From positions 32,967,140 to 33,031,139 of the forward strand of contig NC_049979.1 in NCBI RefSeq assembly GCF_000003815.2: a stretch of 64,000 nucleotides of DNA. The letters run 5' to 3'. Below, in pieces: positions 1-11,935 of this stretch. The position numbers and the translations under genes were made by a program. Source of the stretch: Branchiostoma floridae. Its lineage: Eukaryota > Chordata > Leptocardii > Amphioxiformes > Branchiostomatidae. The notes under the pieces are model-generated. The model saw nothing but the letters and a program-made list of their open reading frames with translations, did not search any database and had not been told where the DNA came from. Within the stretch, counting starts at the first letter, position 1. The number at the start of each line of letters is the position of its first letter.

Positions 1-203
1 ATTTTCTTTATGCAAAAAAACTCATTATTCGCAACATAAATGACTAAACATGTAAAGCATTACCGGACTTACAGCGACTTATACCCAGCCAATCTATCGT
101 GGCAAAACAGAAAACATAACCTTGTTTTGGTTGCAATAAATATGTTTAGAAATTGGGATGCAGATATAGTCAGATGTTTAAATGTCTTATCCCTAGGAAT
201 AAA

Positions 204-3200
204 ATGCCCGACGGAAGAATAGAGCAAATGGAGCCAAAGTTTACCCTGGAGCAGTTTAACCTGCTGACACGTCTGGTGTCCATTGGTGAGAGACTTCAGC
301 AGGCCGACCTGCCGCGGGACAACATGTTCAAAACCATCCGCATGATGCAGCAGAGCTGTAATTTAGGGTACATTTGTCATTATGTCTTAGAAATTCTAGT
401 CTATGTTCAGATTAAAGGTTATTACTCATTACTGGTATTTCAAATCAACTGATTTCTTTATACTTTCTTTTAACTCTCAAGCACCCGACCTTTTTTGCGA
501 CTTAAATGACCCCAATATGATCGTACAATAAAATCTCATTTGTACTTCTTATCGGTGATCATTGTACATACATTGTTTTGGCAATGTAAGAGGAATATTT
601 TGACATGTTGAGGTGTTCCTAAGTCCAGCTCATTATCATAATTTATGAAAACGATCAAAAGGACCACGTTTTGCACTAACCGTATTCTGACCAGGGAGGA
701 GAATTTTGAGGCCTTAGGCAACTTTTCTGTCGCATAGCTCATGAACATTAAGCACTACAGCTACTAAACTTGGTAATTTATCACAAAATGTTGCTACCAA
801 AAGTACAATAACGTAAGTCAATAAAGTAAGTTTATTTTATTTGTGTTGCCACGCAACGAAATCTGACAGGTATACTTTTTCCAAAACTTGCCAATTTCGA
901 TTTAAACAAACAAGGTTCTCTCATTAAACTACACTTGTTTCTTATATCAAATTAATTCTATAAAATTTTATGGAACTTTAATGATTCAAAAGTTACGATT
1001 TATGCTAAATTTATGACAGCATAGGTCAAAATCCAATATGGCCACCCTTTTTCGCTAAATGACGTTATAATGTAGTCACATGATATGATGATGACACAAA
1101 AGTTGTTGTGAGGATACAAGTTTAAGATTTATCATCATATCATGAAAATTTGGTGGTTATACGATTAGTAGTTAAGGGGTGGGTTTTAAAAGTTTGTTTT
1201 TTTAAAACTGCATATCCATGGACTCCAGATGGATAAACACAGTCTTTTATTTATAGTTTCCATAGACTTTCAAGATACTGAGTGACAAATTCACTGGATG
1301 AATTTTTCTTCGAATAAAAAATGTTCAAATGGCAGCCAAAATTTTCTTCAGGGGTTTAAATGGACCCAACTCAGATGTTTGAGGGTTATAAATGAAACTT
1401 GAATCGGGATACACTCACCGTGCTAAAGCCTGGCTATATATGAGGTGTTAAGAGAAAAATCTAATTAATGAAAATGCAACTGTGTATATTTCCAAAATTG
1501 TAGACCTAATGGTCGTATGATACAATAAAGCTAACAATGACACATTGATTTTACCACATGAACATTAAAGCCCTGTGTTAACTTAAAAGTCCATCTGTAT
1601 TGGTAGAAGTTATTATTGAACTAGTTGGACTTTAAAAAATTGCCCCAGGCAAATTTTTGATTAAACAGCACCAGTCTTTCCATGACAAACGCTGGTGCTC
1701 TTTAGTTGAAAATTTGGATGTGTCAAATTTTGTAGTGGATTTTACAGTCCAACTAGTTCCTTTGTTGTTGCAGGGAGAAGTTACCTATGTGCGTCACTGA
1801 ACCACCGATATTCACACGTGAGCAGCTCATCCTGCTGACGCGTCAGTTGTCGGTTTATCAGAGTCTGCAGCAGACTGGTCTGTCAGAGGACAGCATCTTC
1901 CACATCATGCCCTACATGCAGCAACATATAACAACAAACATCGATATTGACGGTACATATCTGCAAGTCACGTTACTGTAACTTAATATTTTCTATGTTG
2001 CAAAGATATATACATTCATTAACTTTATTTCATTTCGATTATTGGAAGATATGGGGTATAATTGATCGTATTGATCGTTAAAAGTTAAATAAAGGCATCC
2101 TTGTCTACATACATGACGGAAAAAAAGTCTCCTAGGTTGAAAGGAAAAAATATTTTGGAAAATCTTTAACCCTTTTCAGACCGTCCTTTTTGAGTCATTC
2201 GTCTGACCGGGAAGGGGAAGGAGTGCTTTTGAGGCCGCCCCATCTAACTCCTTTAACTCTTAAACAAACTATAAACCACCAAATTTTCAGAGAATGATGT
2301 AGATAATATCTAAAGACTTTAAAAAATTCGACGCTATTATGACTAAATACGACGTCAATATAAATATATTGCCTGAATCATTAATTATGTTGTTCCGCAA
2401 AAGACGATATAGATTCAAGACCAATAATTTTTTTGTAAACTATTTGATGTATAACTGGTAATTCCGAACTTTAGGGGATAATAAGCTACATTACATTATG
2501 TATGTAGTTATCTTTTATCTGTTCGTTAAGTCCGCCATCTTGAATTTTCGCCGAATATGTCACCAAACTAACATAAACAATCCGTATCTATCCATTTAAC
2601 CCTATCCAGACTGGCCTTGGTATTTTCTTACAGAACACATTCATGTGAACGTTTTTAATCCGTTATCACGGGGTTTTAGCGTTATATGTTGAAAAATGTA
2701 TCTTATGAAATTAAAGGATGATCATCCAAGATGATCATTTTGACGTCATTTTGACGTCGTTGCTTCGGGTTTAGACAACAGAAGTCTTATAACACTTAAA
2801 TATTTATAAGAAACCTTTATTGGTAACTTTTTCTTTGAAGTATTTAGGTATTATGGGAATTATATGTCATAATTATACAAAAAAATTAGGAATTATAAAA
2901 CTCAATGAGTATATCACTGTCTGCAAATTTGGTGATCGTACAGTAAGCCGTTTGAAAATATGAAGTCGGGGCCGAATGAGCACCCCCCCCCCCACAGTCA
3001 AAGGAATGCCCAAAAAGCCCAGTCTGGATATGTTAAGAAAGCTAACGACGTTTGGTGGCTCTAGCTTAAGCCGTCCAGACAATATGCGACATGGAAGTTG
3101 GGGCGAGCCCCCCGGTCTAGATAGAGTTTATTATCATAGATGACTAATATGTGGGCTAACAGTGTCCGACATGCGAATAGAAAATGCCACAATCAGAACC

Positions 3201-6200
3201 AGATAAAATGTGCATGTCTAATTACCTCAAAAAGAAATTTAACCCTATTCAGACCGGGCTCTTTTGGTTATCCCTGAACCGGTGGGTCGGCTTTCGCTGA
3301 ATAGGGTTAAAAATCGTTTGACTATCATCTTTTAAAATTTTTTGAAACTCCACTAGAATTCCATCAAAATGGGAAAGAGTCAAAGGAGAAAAAAGCCGAG
3401 AAGGTAGATGGTGAGGTCATTCCCTGCGTAAAGACATCTCTGGAGCAAATCACAGATGAGAAGTTAATGACAGATGTGGACGAGTTAATGCGGTAATTAT
3501 TTTATTTCTTTATTTTCTTATTTTCTTATTTTCTTTTCTCACGCCACTTTCTACATATATCAGTGTTTTAATGGCGTCGTATCGAACGTCCGGTAAGCAC
3601 AAACATTGAGTTTTAGCCTAAATATCCGTGTGGTTATCCAGTTTTAAGGCCTCCCTCCCTGACACATGTACATGACAGTAGTTTCTAACACAGGTCGGCC
3701 GGGGTGTCCGAGGGATGTCCACTTTCCCTGATAACCATACTATTTTCCGAGGAGTGTCCCTCATAAAGGGTGGCATGTCCTCTTTCCGAGAGGAATGTCC
3801 CCTGGAAAGTCAAGGAGTGTCCCATTTTCTAGAGGAAGGAATATCCCCAAGCGATTGGTCGGGGTGATTTGGGTACTTTTGATAAGTGACATATCAATGA
3901 AAATATGTGTTACTTAACAAGCGTTCGTAGAACTCAACCTCCGTGAAATGGGTGAAGGTGTGGTGGTAAGATAGTGTTTTTATAGCTATATATGTTTTTA
4001 TATCTCAGGGGCTAGCCTGATAGTATATGATACGTCCGATCGGCAAAAATTCCCAGAATTCTACAGGAATTTTCCCGCGCCTATGTTGTTGCATCATCCC
4101 TATGGAGTTTAATCATTTGGGTTGACAGATTGTGATGTTCCTTGGAATGCAGATAGCTTTTGTCCTGGGCTGTGAGATAGCAAGTAAAATAGCTTTGGAG
4201 ATGCCTCACATAATCAATTTTACCATGCAAATCAGGGGCTGATTTGCATAAATAATGTATGTAACAAAAATAAGACTTTCATCGCATTTTCTGATAATAG
4301 AGTTAATTCCAGTTATGGCGGTAATGTTGGATTTCTGGGGTCATCCGGGGTCATGGCACCAGAACGAGGCTCCAGGTGGTGGCAGTTGGGTATTCTACAA
4401 TATAGGCTGTATTAAAGACATAAGTATGACATCTTCGGGAGTACATTTAACCCGTCTAAGATTAAATAATGCACAATATATGCTTGTTATCTGTATAAAA
4501 TATTGTTTTGGACATTTGGACTCGATTTATTAATTTTTCACATGTTTAATGGTAACCTGAGAACAAGAAGCGCTTTCTGTATTATCTATGCAATTCAGTT
4601 CTTCATTTGCATGTTTGATATCTTTTTTTATCCCACCAGTCATGAATCACATATAATGCATTAATTACGTCCAATTATGTAAGATTACATAAGTTCCTCG
4701 TTAATTACGCTAATCAATTCACAATTTGCATAACATGCATAGCATTATATAAATTTTAGCCAAAGCTACCTTAATGGCCCAAAAAATGAAAATCCGTTGT
4801 TTCTGTGTTAAGTTATCGTCTTTGGATTGTTTTGACAAAAAAGCCCCACGCAGATAGACAAACAAACAAACGCTAGTGCAAATATCAGCCATGAAATATA
4901 TTGAGGTAACAAGTAAATAACATCTCTTTTAACAATGTATATAAATCATTAGGAATATGCACATCGTGAAAAGTTTTGAAAACAAATCATGTTACCGGTT
5001 TCTTTTTGAAAACACTGATGTATTGTCACAAATCTATAACAAGCAATGACGTCGAAATGGTGTGTTCTCTTTCCAGGAAAATCGGTACAGCTATGACGGA
5101 GTTAAATGCCGAAATCAAGATTTTTCTCCGTATTCATAACATTAGTCAAGATACCGTGGCAAAACAAATCGGCNNNNNNNNNNNNNNNNNNNNNNNNNNN
5201 NNNNNNNNNNNNNNNNNNNNNNNNNNNNNNNNNNNNNNNNNNNNNNNNNNNNNNNNNNNNNNNNNNNNNNNNNCAGAGTTTGGTGTCAAGCGTTTCTTAC
5301 ACATGGTCGAGGGCTGAAACCGGTCAATAAAAGAGCTCTCTATACTTGGTACCTGAGGCAGAAGAGGAATGTGTCAGGGATATCAGGTACTTCAGTTATC
5401 TTTATTCGAATAAAAGAACATTTCTCAATACGAGAAAAAGACAGTTACCACTGACGTACAGTTTAGAATGACAATACTTCTCTGTAAACATCCTAGCGTA
5501 TCATTATTGCCTTATTTCAATTAATTGTATTTAACCGTGGGATTTCGTACTGGTTTTGATTTAGGACTGTATCAATACTGGTAACCTGCTGGCTAATGTT
5601 AATGGAATTGTAAATTTAACGAAAGTTGACTATTTCCTAAGGCTGCTTGTATACATGTATCTTTTAGATACCAGTTGCAGTCAGCAAAGTACCATGAAGA
5701 GGACATTCGATTTGACAAATGATAGCCCTGCTCATGGCCTTGACCACAAGCAGCGCAGGGTCAGGGTAAAGTGGCCATCAGCAGCTACAGTGATACTGGA
5801 GAGGGTCTTCCAAATGGACAAAAACCCCACCGAGAACCAGAGAGAGGAGATTGCACGTGTCTGTAATGACGAGTTACAAAAAGCAGGTATGGTGTTGCAA
5901 ACTTATTTAAAAGACTTTCCTTAAACTGGGGGATTTCTGTCCAGGGAACAACCATAATCGTAAACTAGTGCAGTTGCTCCCTGCTGTCCCCTGACAGGAC
6001 TTTGGCACATTAATTGACTCTCCAGACCACATAAACTTATTAAAACCATGGAATGTTAAACCTTGGCTGCAGGCAGAAACAATAGCCACACATAACAGAC
6101 AGTTATTTGCATAATAACCGTCAGGTCTGCTTGAAAAAAAAATTGAACTTTTACTAGTTTTCAATAAATGTTGTCAAGTAAGGTGGCCAAGTGAGTTCCA

Positions 6201-7099
6201 AGAAGGCTGGATATTACATAGAGCAATATCCACCACTTCAGTTTTTATGGTAGAAAGATCAACTAACACACATTGACCAGACTTTCCGTTATTTTGAATT
6301 CAGTGTTATGTTGTTCTTTATCATTGCCTAAGCAAGGGCTGAATTTAAAAAAAATACCAATATCATTTGTAAAAGCTGTATATTCTCATGCAGATAAGAG
6401 CTGCTACTACCGATACTGTTTGGCCAAAAAAAGAGAAAACACACAAAACAGTATTACTTAAACAACTAAAATAGCCTACATAAACTTAAAAATTACTTGG
6501 TGGAGAAAATGGGTGGTGGGTGGTGAGAGGACGAGCAAAAGAAACCGTGCAATCCGCTTGACAACAGGATCTCTCGAGTGATGACAAATTACGTGGTCAG
6601 GGTCAAAGTGCATCCGGGCCGAACAAAATCAATAACAGTTGGTGATGAATTGATAAAAATTACACGCTGAAATTTTTCTAACAACTTGATACTACATGTA
6701 GTGTCGTAAATAAGGGATTTCAGTTTCAAATTTGAACTCACAGCTTATTTATCATACAAAAGCCCTAGTTGCAAGGGGTTTATCACTTACATTGCTTTTT
6801 ACTCACAGTTGTGTTCCTAGAAATATGGAGAACGTGTATAAAAAGTGGCATAAAAACTGAAGTTTGTTTCTTTTGATGTTTGCTATGGAATAATTCAAAC
6901 CACAACAACAAACGTAACAAGGTGTTAAAATAATTAAGTTAACTTATTATCATGTATGATAGACATTTATATTAGATATTTCATGTTTGTTTGTACAGGT
7001 GAAGAGTACCCTAATGGCCAGCGGATGACATCAGCTCAAGTCCAGACATGGTTCATGGATAGGTGGTTTCAGGATATAACAAAGCACCAACGAAGTTAG
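204..7099 (+). CDS. HNF1-class POU/homeobox transcription factor, six exons
   Basis: Exons read as 204-367, 1774-1952, 3357-3492, 5077-5386, 5668-5886 and 6999-7099. Every junction is GT/AG and in phase; the stop is TAG at 7097. Exons 1 and 2 each encode an HNF1/HMBOX-type N-terminal module (EPKFTLEQFNLLTRL; PPIFTREQLILLTRQ). Exon 3 ends in the HMBOX-like DVDELMR. Exon 4 encodes a POU-specific domain (AEIKIFLRIHNISQ, then RALYTWYLRQKR, close to the HNF1 ALYTWY segment) with a 100-N gap at 5174-5273. Exon 5 starts the homeodomain (RRVRVKWP; KNPTENQREEIARVCN) and exon 6 ends it. The recognition helix reads VQTWFMDRWFQD, where the family has WFANRR, so Asn51 is Asp and Arg53 is Trp. The protein stops 13 residues after WFMD, so there is no C-terminal activation domain. 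Predicted role: nuclear DNA-binding factor. From memory it may match the lancelet-type HNF-class gene called Ahnfx; no database was checked. ATG 228 is an alternative start. Confidence 0.85.
470..1390. repeat. MITE family D, diverged full-length copy
   Basis: TTAACTCTCAAGCACCCGACC at the left and GATGTTTGAGGGTTATAA at the right match the ends of the clean copy at 30159-31138. GTTGCCACGCAAC near 844 is an X-box-like word. It lies in intron 1 of the HNF1-class gene. Confidence 0.65.
1618..1759. repeat. nested hairpin repeat beside an exon
   Basis: GAACTAGTTGGACT (1618-1631) and AGTCCAACTAGTTC (1746-1759) are perfect inverted repeats. Inside, AGCACCAG and CTGGTGCT form a second inverted pair. 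It ends 14 bases before the acceptor of the second HNF1-class exon. Confidence 0.7.
2166..2595. repeat. MITE family A fragment, left part
   Basis: It begins TTAACCCTTTTCAGACCG with the family GGGG...CTTTTGAGGCC subterminal block. The right end is missing; the next element starts at 2596. Confidence 0.6.
2596..3036. repeat. MITE family C, internally deleted
   Basis: TTAACCCTATCCAGACTGG at the left and CCCAGTCTGGATATGTTAA at the right, with a C tract before the right end. Only about 440 of the usual 850-880 bases remain. Sequence from 3037 to about 3130 is a further family A scrap. Confidence 0.65.
3239..3310. repeat. 72-bp miniature of family A (both ends only)
   Basis: TTAACCCTATTCAGACCGGG at the left and GCTGAATAGGGTTAA at the right, with only subterminal sequence between. 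It lies 46 bases before the acceptor of the third HNF1-class exon. Confidence 0.7.
3690..3880. repeat. dispersed repeat G, copy 1
   Basis: It is built of degenerate units of about 25-30 bases around GAGGAGTGTCCC, ending GCGATTGGTCGGGGTGAT. The same order of units recurs at 59627-59822. Confidence 0.65.
3881..4975. other. intron sequence, mostly unassigned
   Basis: Intron 3 of the HNF1-class gene. About 4630-4860 is a dispersed repeat (TTTGCATAA, AAATCCGTTGTTTC, TTGACAAAAAAGCCCC) also present near 32660-33130. I recognise nothing else. Confidence 0.4.
5887..6998. other. last intron of the HNF1-class gene
   Basis: AT-rich, with no coding, RNA or repeat signal that I can support. Confidence 0.5.
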
Positions 7100-7153
7100 C
7101 TTTGCGGCAATAGGTCTCTCAAAGATATAAAAAAAAATCTTACACTATCAGAT

Positions 7154-7866
7154 TTAACCCATATTTAATGGTCCAGCGGAGTCAAAACTGACCAGGGAAA
7201 AATGTGATTTTTTGTCAAACAAAATTTCGACACCTTAACTACTTAACTACTTTGTTTTCAAACAATGAAGTACTTATAAAACAAAATAAAGGTAACAACT
7301 GCTGTGTTATTGTCAGGTCATATGACGACATTATGACCGATGACGCCACCAAATTGAAATAAACTATGAAAAATGAAGCATGAAATTTACGTTTAATTCT
7401 ATAAGATGTCATAAACAAGCATTGTTTGCCTAAAAAACCTAAAACTTTATTCTTTATACATAGAATGTTATACCAAACACGCCTATTATTTCGTTGTCAT
7501 GGCAACATGAAAAAAAGGATGAGCTTTCTTTATCTCATTGATATCAACATTTTCTGATAAGATACTAAGTTTTGTGGCCCTAGCCTCAGCCATTCAGGAG
7601 CTCTGCGATATAAAGCCTCCCCCGTTTTCACTTTAAATGTGGCCCTTATTCCCTTTTGCATAAATGGTGATAATGACCTGCAATTATTTACAACTAATCA
7701 TGTCAAAAAATCCCACATAGATTGACATATAGATTGATGAAATAATACATATATACATATCACAAAAAGATTCACAAAAAGTGTATTTTTCCAATCGTTA
7801 TGGAGTCAGTTTCGTCCCCATTTGGTAGAATTAGTCGTAAAAAACCTACGGCGGTTTGAGGGTTAA
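7154..7866. repeat. MITE family E, full-length copy
   Basis: TTAACCC at the left, with GGAGTCAAAACTGACC just inside. At the right are GGAGTCAGTTTCGTCCCC and GCGGTTTGAGGGTTAA. TTAA is on both sides. GTTGTCATGGCAAC (one change from the X-box palindrome) lies at 7493. Confidence 0.65.
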
Positions 7867-8700
7867 ACATTTTTAGAATCTGTACTTTCCTGCTACCTGT
7901 CACTTTATTTCAGTTCCCCCAAACCCCCTTACGGTTTTTTATTGACAACATTCTACAATATGCCTTTCTACTTTAAAACAAGAGCTTCTGAAAAAAGCTA
8001 GTCTTTCGCTTACTTATATTGTGTACGTAAAAATGTTTGGCATAGTTTGGTCAAGCGTGGGTGCCAAGTCTGCAACGTTGGCAGCTCTGGCACAGTTTGG
8101 TCAAGTGCTAGGTTATATAACTGTTTAGTAAGGTAGTCGTTCTCACAGAGTATATTTTACTTGAACTACATATAATAACACAACTGCATGAATGATGTTA
8201 ACTTTATTCGGATTGTTTCGCTGTTAAGAACGGCTCTGTTACAGTACAACAGGGTTTTATGAAAGTGCACTGTAGTAATCAAATTTATCAGTAGATGTGT
8301 CCTGAATTTCTGCAAGAACAAACAAAGTATTGTCACCATAAACAACATAAAATATTAACACATGGCATATACAGTAATGGAAATATTTTTTTTAATGGCA
8401 AGATCATGTGAAAGGTAGATANNNNNNNNNNNNNNNNNNNNNNNNNNNNNNNNNNNNNNNNNNNNNNNNNNNNNNNNNNNNNNNNNNNNNNNNNNNNNNN
8501 NNNNNNNNNNNNNNNNNNNNNTATGTGTAATATTAGGTAATATTAGCCTCAATCTACAGTATATAAGTTATAAAAGACTCTTCCCCGTTCTGACATATTA
8601 AGCCCTTAGCTATGTACCCAAGACCTGTATAAGCTACCCTAGCCCGAAGTGTCTGTCAGTGCCCCTGGATAACAGCGTGGATAAGAATCAGCTTAACCTT
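7867..8700. other. no gene recognised; contains a 100-N gap
   Basis: A short word GGCAyAGTTTGGTCAAG occurs twice (near 8039 and 8091). The gap is 8422-8521. Nothing else is supported. Confidence 0.4.
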
Positions 8701-8826
8701 GGATAAGGACCCTGGATAAGGACCCTGGATACGAACCCCACATAAGGACCCTGGATAAGAACCCTGGATAAGGACCCTGGGTAAGGACCCTGAATAAGAA
8801 CCCTACATAAGGTTCCTGGATAAGGG
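8701..8826. repeat. 13-bp minisatellite, about ten units
   Basis: Degenerate tandem copies of GGATAAGGACCCT (variants GGATAAGAACCCT, ACATAAGGACCCT). Confidence 0.85.
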
Positions 8827-9588
8827 TTAAAAGTTAAGTGGATACGTATATAGAACATGTGGAGGAACACCGGACAATACTTCTGCCAGGGTAAGTCGGC
8901 AGTATTTAGGAGTTTTTTTAGAAAGGAATTGTTGAAAAACTGAGATAAAATGTATGCATCTACTACATGGACATGTCAAATTATATTTGTAATCTATTTG
9001 CTGATGCAATCATTTGATGTTGTGTTCGTATTACAATAATTTTTCAGACCATTACTTTCTACCCCACCCGTTCGGATTTATAGTACATGATTTATGACAT
9101 ATTCTGTTCCTGCCTTTCTTATCACTTGAAACTGCAGTAGATACGGATGTTACCAATAGTTAGACGTATTAGACTTAGACAAGTTTAGTCTTATTTCTCG
9201 CAAACTTATATGTTCGTATATTAGTCGTCTTCACTTTCCGAATAAACGTTTCCGTTGTTCGGATTTGTTACGGATTCGCTTGAATTCGCCAAGAATCCGG
9301 GATCTTAGATCCGCCACCTTGAATGAAAAAAAAAGTTTTATCAGCAAAAATCGCAAAAGGTAATGAAATATATCTAAATATTTATTTAAACGTTTTCAAT
9401 TCGAAAAAAAGGTAGTTAGAAATTCTAAGGCATAATAAGCTAGCTATTCTTGATCTGGTCATATGATCCGCCATATTGGATTTAAAGCGATGATGTCCTC
9501 AAACTAGCATGCGTCATTCATATCCAATTATAAAAGATTTTCTAGATAACAAAATACTTCATTCATGTAAAAGAAAATAGCGGTAATA
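8827..9588. other. no gene recognised
   Basis: AT-rich. About 9420-9588 resembles the interior of the TTAA MITEs (TGATCTGGTCATATGATCCG), truncated. No open frame of note. Confidence 0.4.
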
Positions 9589-10456
9589 TTAAGCCTATCC
9601 AGACTTGGGGGGGGGGGGGCTAAAAGTGCCTGCGCCAACTCTGACCTCCTAGAGCTCCCAAACGGCTTGCGGTAGAACACCCAAACTTAATGAGTTTTCC
9701 TAAAATATTGTTGGCAACAATTAAATAAACTGGTTAAGTTTATGATTTTTCATGTTGCCATGGCAACAGGTTTCTGAAAGGCAAATTTTACAAAAAATCA
9801 CTATTTTTGGTTTGAACAATGGGATATTCTTGCTAGACTAACCTTTTTTCACATATGTTTAATATCTAACACATCTTAGTTGAACATTTATAATTAGAGA
9901 TTCATAAATTATGCTAATGAGTTTATGATGAAAAGTATAACAAGCTTATTTTTACTCAGATTTCATCACTACTTGGTATTTTCTTACAGAAAACATTCAT
10001 GTGAACGTTTTTAATTCATTTTCATGGGGTTTAAGCGTTGTATGTTGAAAAAAATGTATCTTGAAAAATTTAAGGTTCATAAGATGGCGGATAGCTAAAC
10101 TACAGATGACATTTTGACGTCGTTCCGTCGGCTTATGACAACAGAAGTATTATAACGATTAAACAGTAATAAGATACCTTTATTTGTAATTTTTTGAGTG
10201 AGATATTTAGGTATTGTGGTAATTCCCCGTTTTAGCCAAAATATCAATTAATGACGTCATAATTACGTCTTATCATGTCATAATGATATAAAAATTTCAG
10301 GAATTATAAAACTCAATGAGCACACCCCCCTGCAAATTTGGTGATCGTACAGTAAGCCGTTCCGAAAATACGAAGGGGGGGTCGAACGAGCCCCCCCCCA
10401 CACACACACACACACAATCCAGGAAAGGCCCCAAAAAACAGTCTGGATAGGGTTAA
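9589..10456. repeat. MITE family C, full-length copy
   Basis: TTAAGCCTATCCAGACTTGGG with a G tract at the left; CCCCAAAAAACAGTCTGGAT then AGGGTTAA at the right. A perfect X-box palindrome lies at 9754-9767 and TGACGTCA near 10251. Confidence 0.75.
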
Positions 10457-10620
10457 AAAAACGTAAAAAAAAATGCATAAAAACGACATTGGCCATTTTC
10501 ATCAAAATGTCTGACAGCGAAAGATGTCATGGCAACAAAAACGAGTGTAGAATTTTCAAATCTTTGTGAAATTGATGTCGCGGGCCTCAAAAGGCCACCT
10601 TACCGTCTGAATAGGGTTAA
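10457..10620. repeat. MITE family A fragment, right end
   Basis: It ends GGCCTCAAAAGGCCACC...GTCTGAATAGGGTTAA, directly behind a family C element. Confidence 0.55.
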
Positions 10621-11935
10621 ATACAGCCTGGGCACAACTTTGCCATGTTTAAAGCTAGGTTTCTAAGTTAAAATTTATCTGCAGACTTTGAGTGGTGCAA
10701 TTTGATGTCACGAGATTTGACTTGACGGTCGTTATAATTTAGAACAGTGTTAAGTAAAAAAAGGAAAACTCAGATCAATCTCTTTTATAGATTCAATTCT
10801 AAGAATGTTATTATTCGTTTTAAAGCACTTGCGTGGCATTCACAATCGTCTTCATATTCCAGGGTTTCTTCGTTATCCAATTGTGATTCACTCTAAGCTT
10901 TCAAGAACCGGTTGGAATGAATTCCAGACTGTACAGCTGATGTCGACTGTGTTGTTTACTATCATAATTCTACGGCTTTCTACCATATTCACGAGATAAC
11001 GGATTGTCGGATATAACATAGACTTTGAAAGGTCATCTCTCACGTTACGTATACATTTTAGCTTCGTCGACATAACAAAGAAATAGGTCCAATCCAGTGG
11101 CTTAAATTTGCTATACCTAGTAGATATTATTAATTCTTACAATGGTGAATGTATACTATAGAATTGTTATTAATTGTTCTTCCATCAATATCGATATTAT
11201 TCTATCAATCTTATTTGTATTGCCTTTGCCTTAGTCGTTCAGAACTACCAATCAATGAATAAATAGATACGGATGGTAATCTATTGAGTTATTTAAAACT
11301 GCAAGAAATGATCTGGGATGTTAAATGTTTGTTTCTTTCATATATAATAGTTTTCAGTTTTCCATAATCTATTTGAAATAGAAGCATGAACGGTTAAATT
11401 CGCACGCTGTGTGTAGAGTAACAATGGTTCGCATGGTCACAGACACAATTACCTGTTTAATGTGTTTTGCTTTTTGTTATTGTGCATAACTCGCACAGAA
11501 ACATGTCGGTCATTTCGCACTAGAGTCTACAGCCCACAAAAGTGTCCAAGCAATTGTCTAAATACACACAAACAAGCTTGCCATCACATTTATTACGGCT
11601 AGAAATTGTACATTTACTACCACGGAGATTTAATAAAAATTACTATGTTGATAAAACTGCAAATGTAATTTTGACCCTTTATAAAATGTACCTGCAATGG
11701 GGTTATCTTGATAAATTATAATTGATGTGTGTAAGCAAAGAGGCTAGAATGTTATAGAAGTTTATTTGCAAGTTCGTGCCCGAGGGCTAATTGCAAGTAC
11801 ATGTACATGTACATGGTATACACATAGTGACAATGGACAGTCAAAAACAATATTCTAATCTAATACTAGTGTTGGCTATTTCTAATATATGTAGAATTGT
11901 CCTAAGCTTCTTGACTCTAACCTCTGCATCTGCAT
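10621..11935. other. no gene recognised
   Basis: AT-rich. A small GTACATGTACATGTACATG run lies near 11799. No exon or RNA gene is supported. Confidence 0.4.

Noticed and set aside
8701-8826. CRISPR-like array
   Set aside because: Units are contiguous 13-mers without spacers, in a eukaryotic setting.
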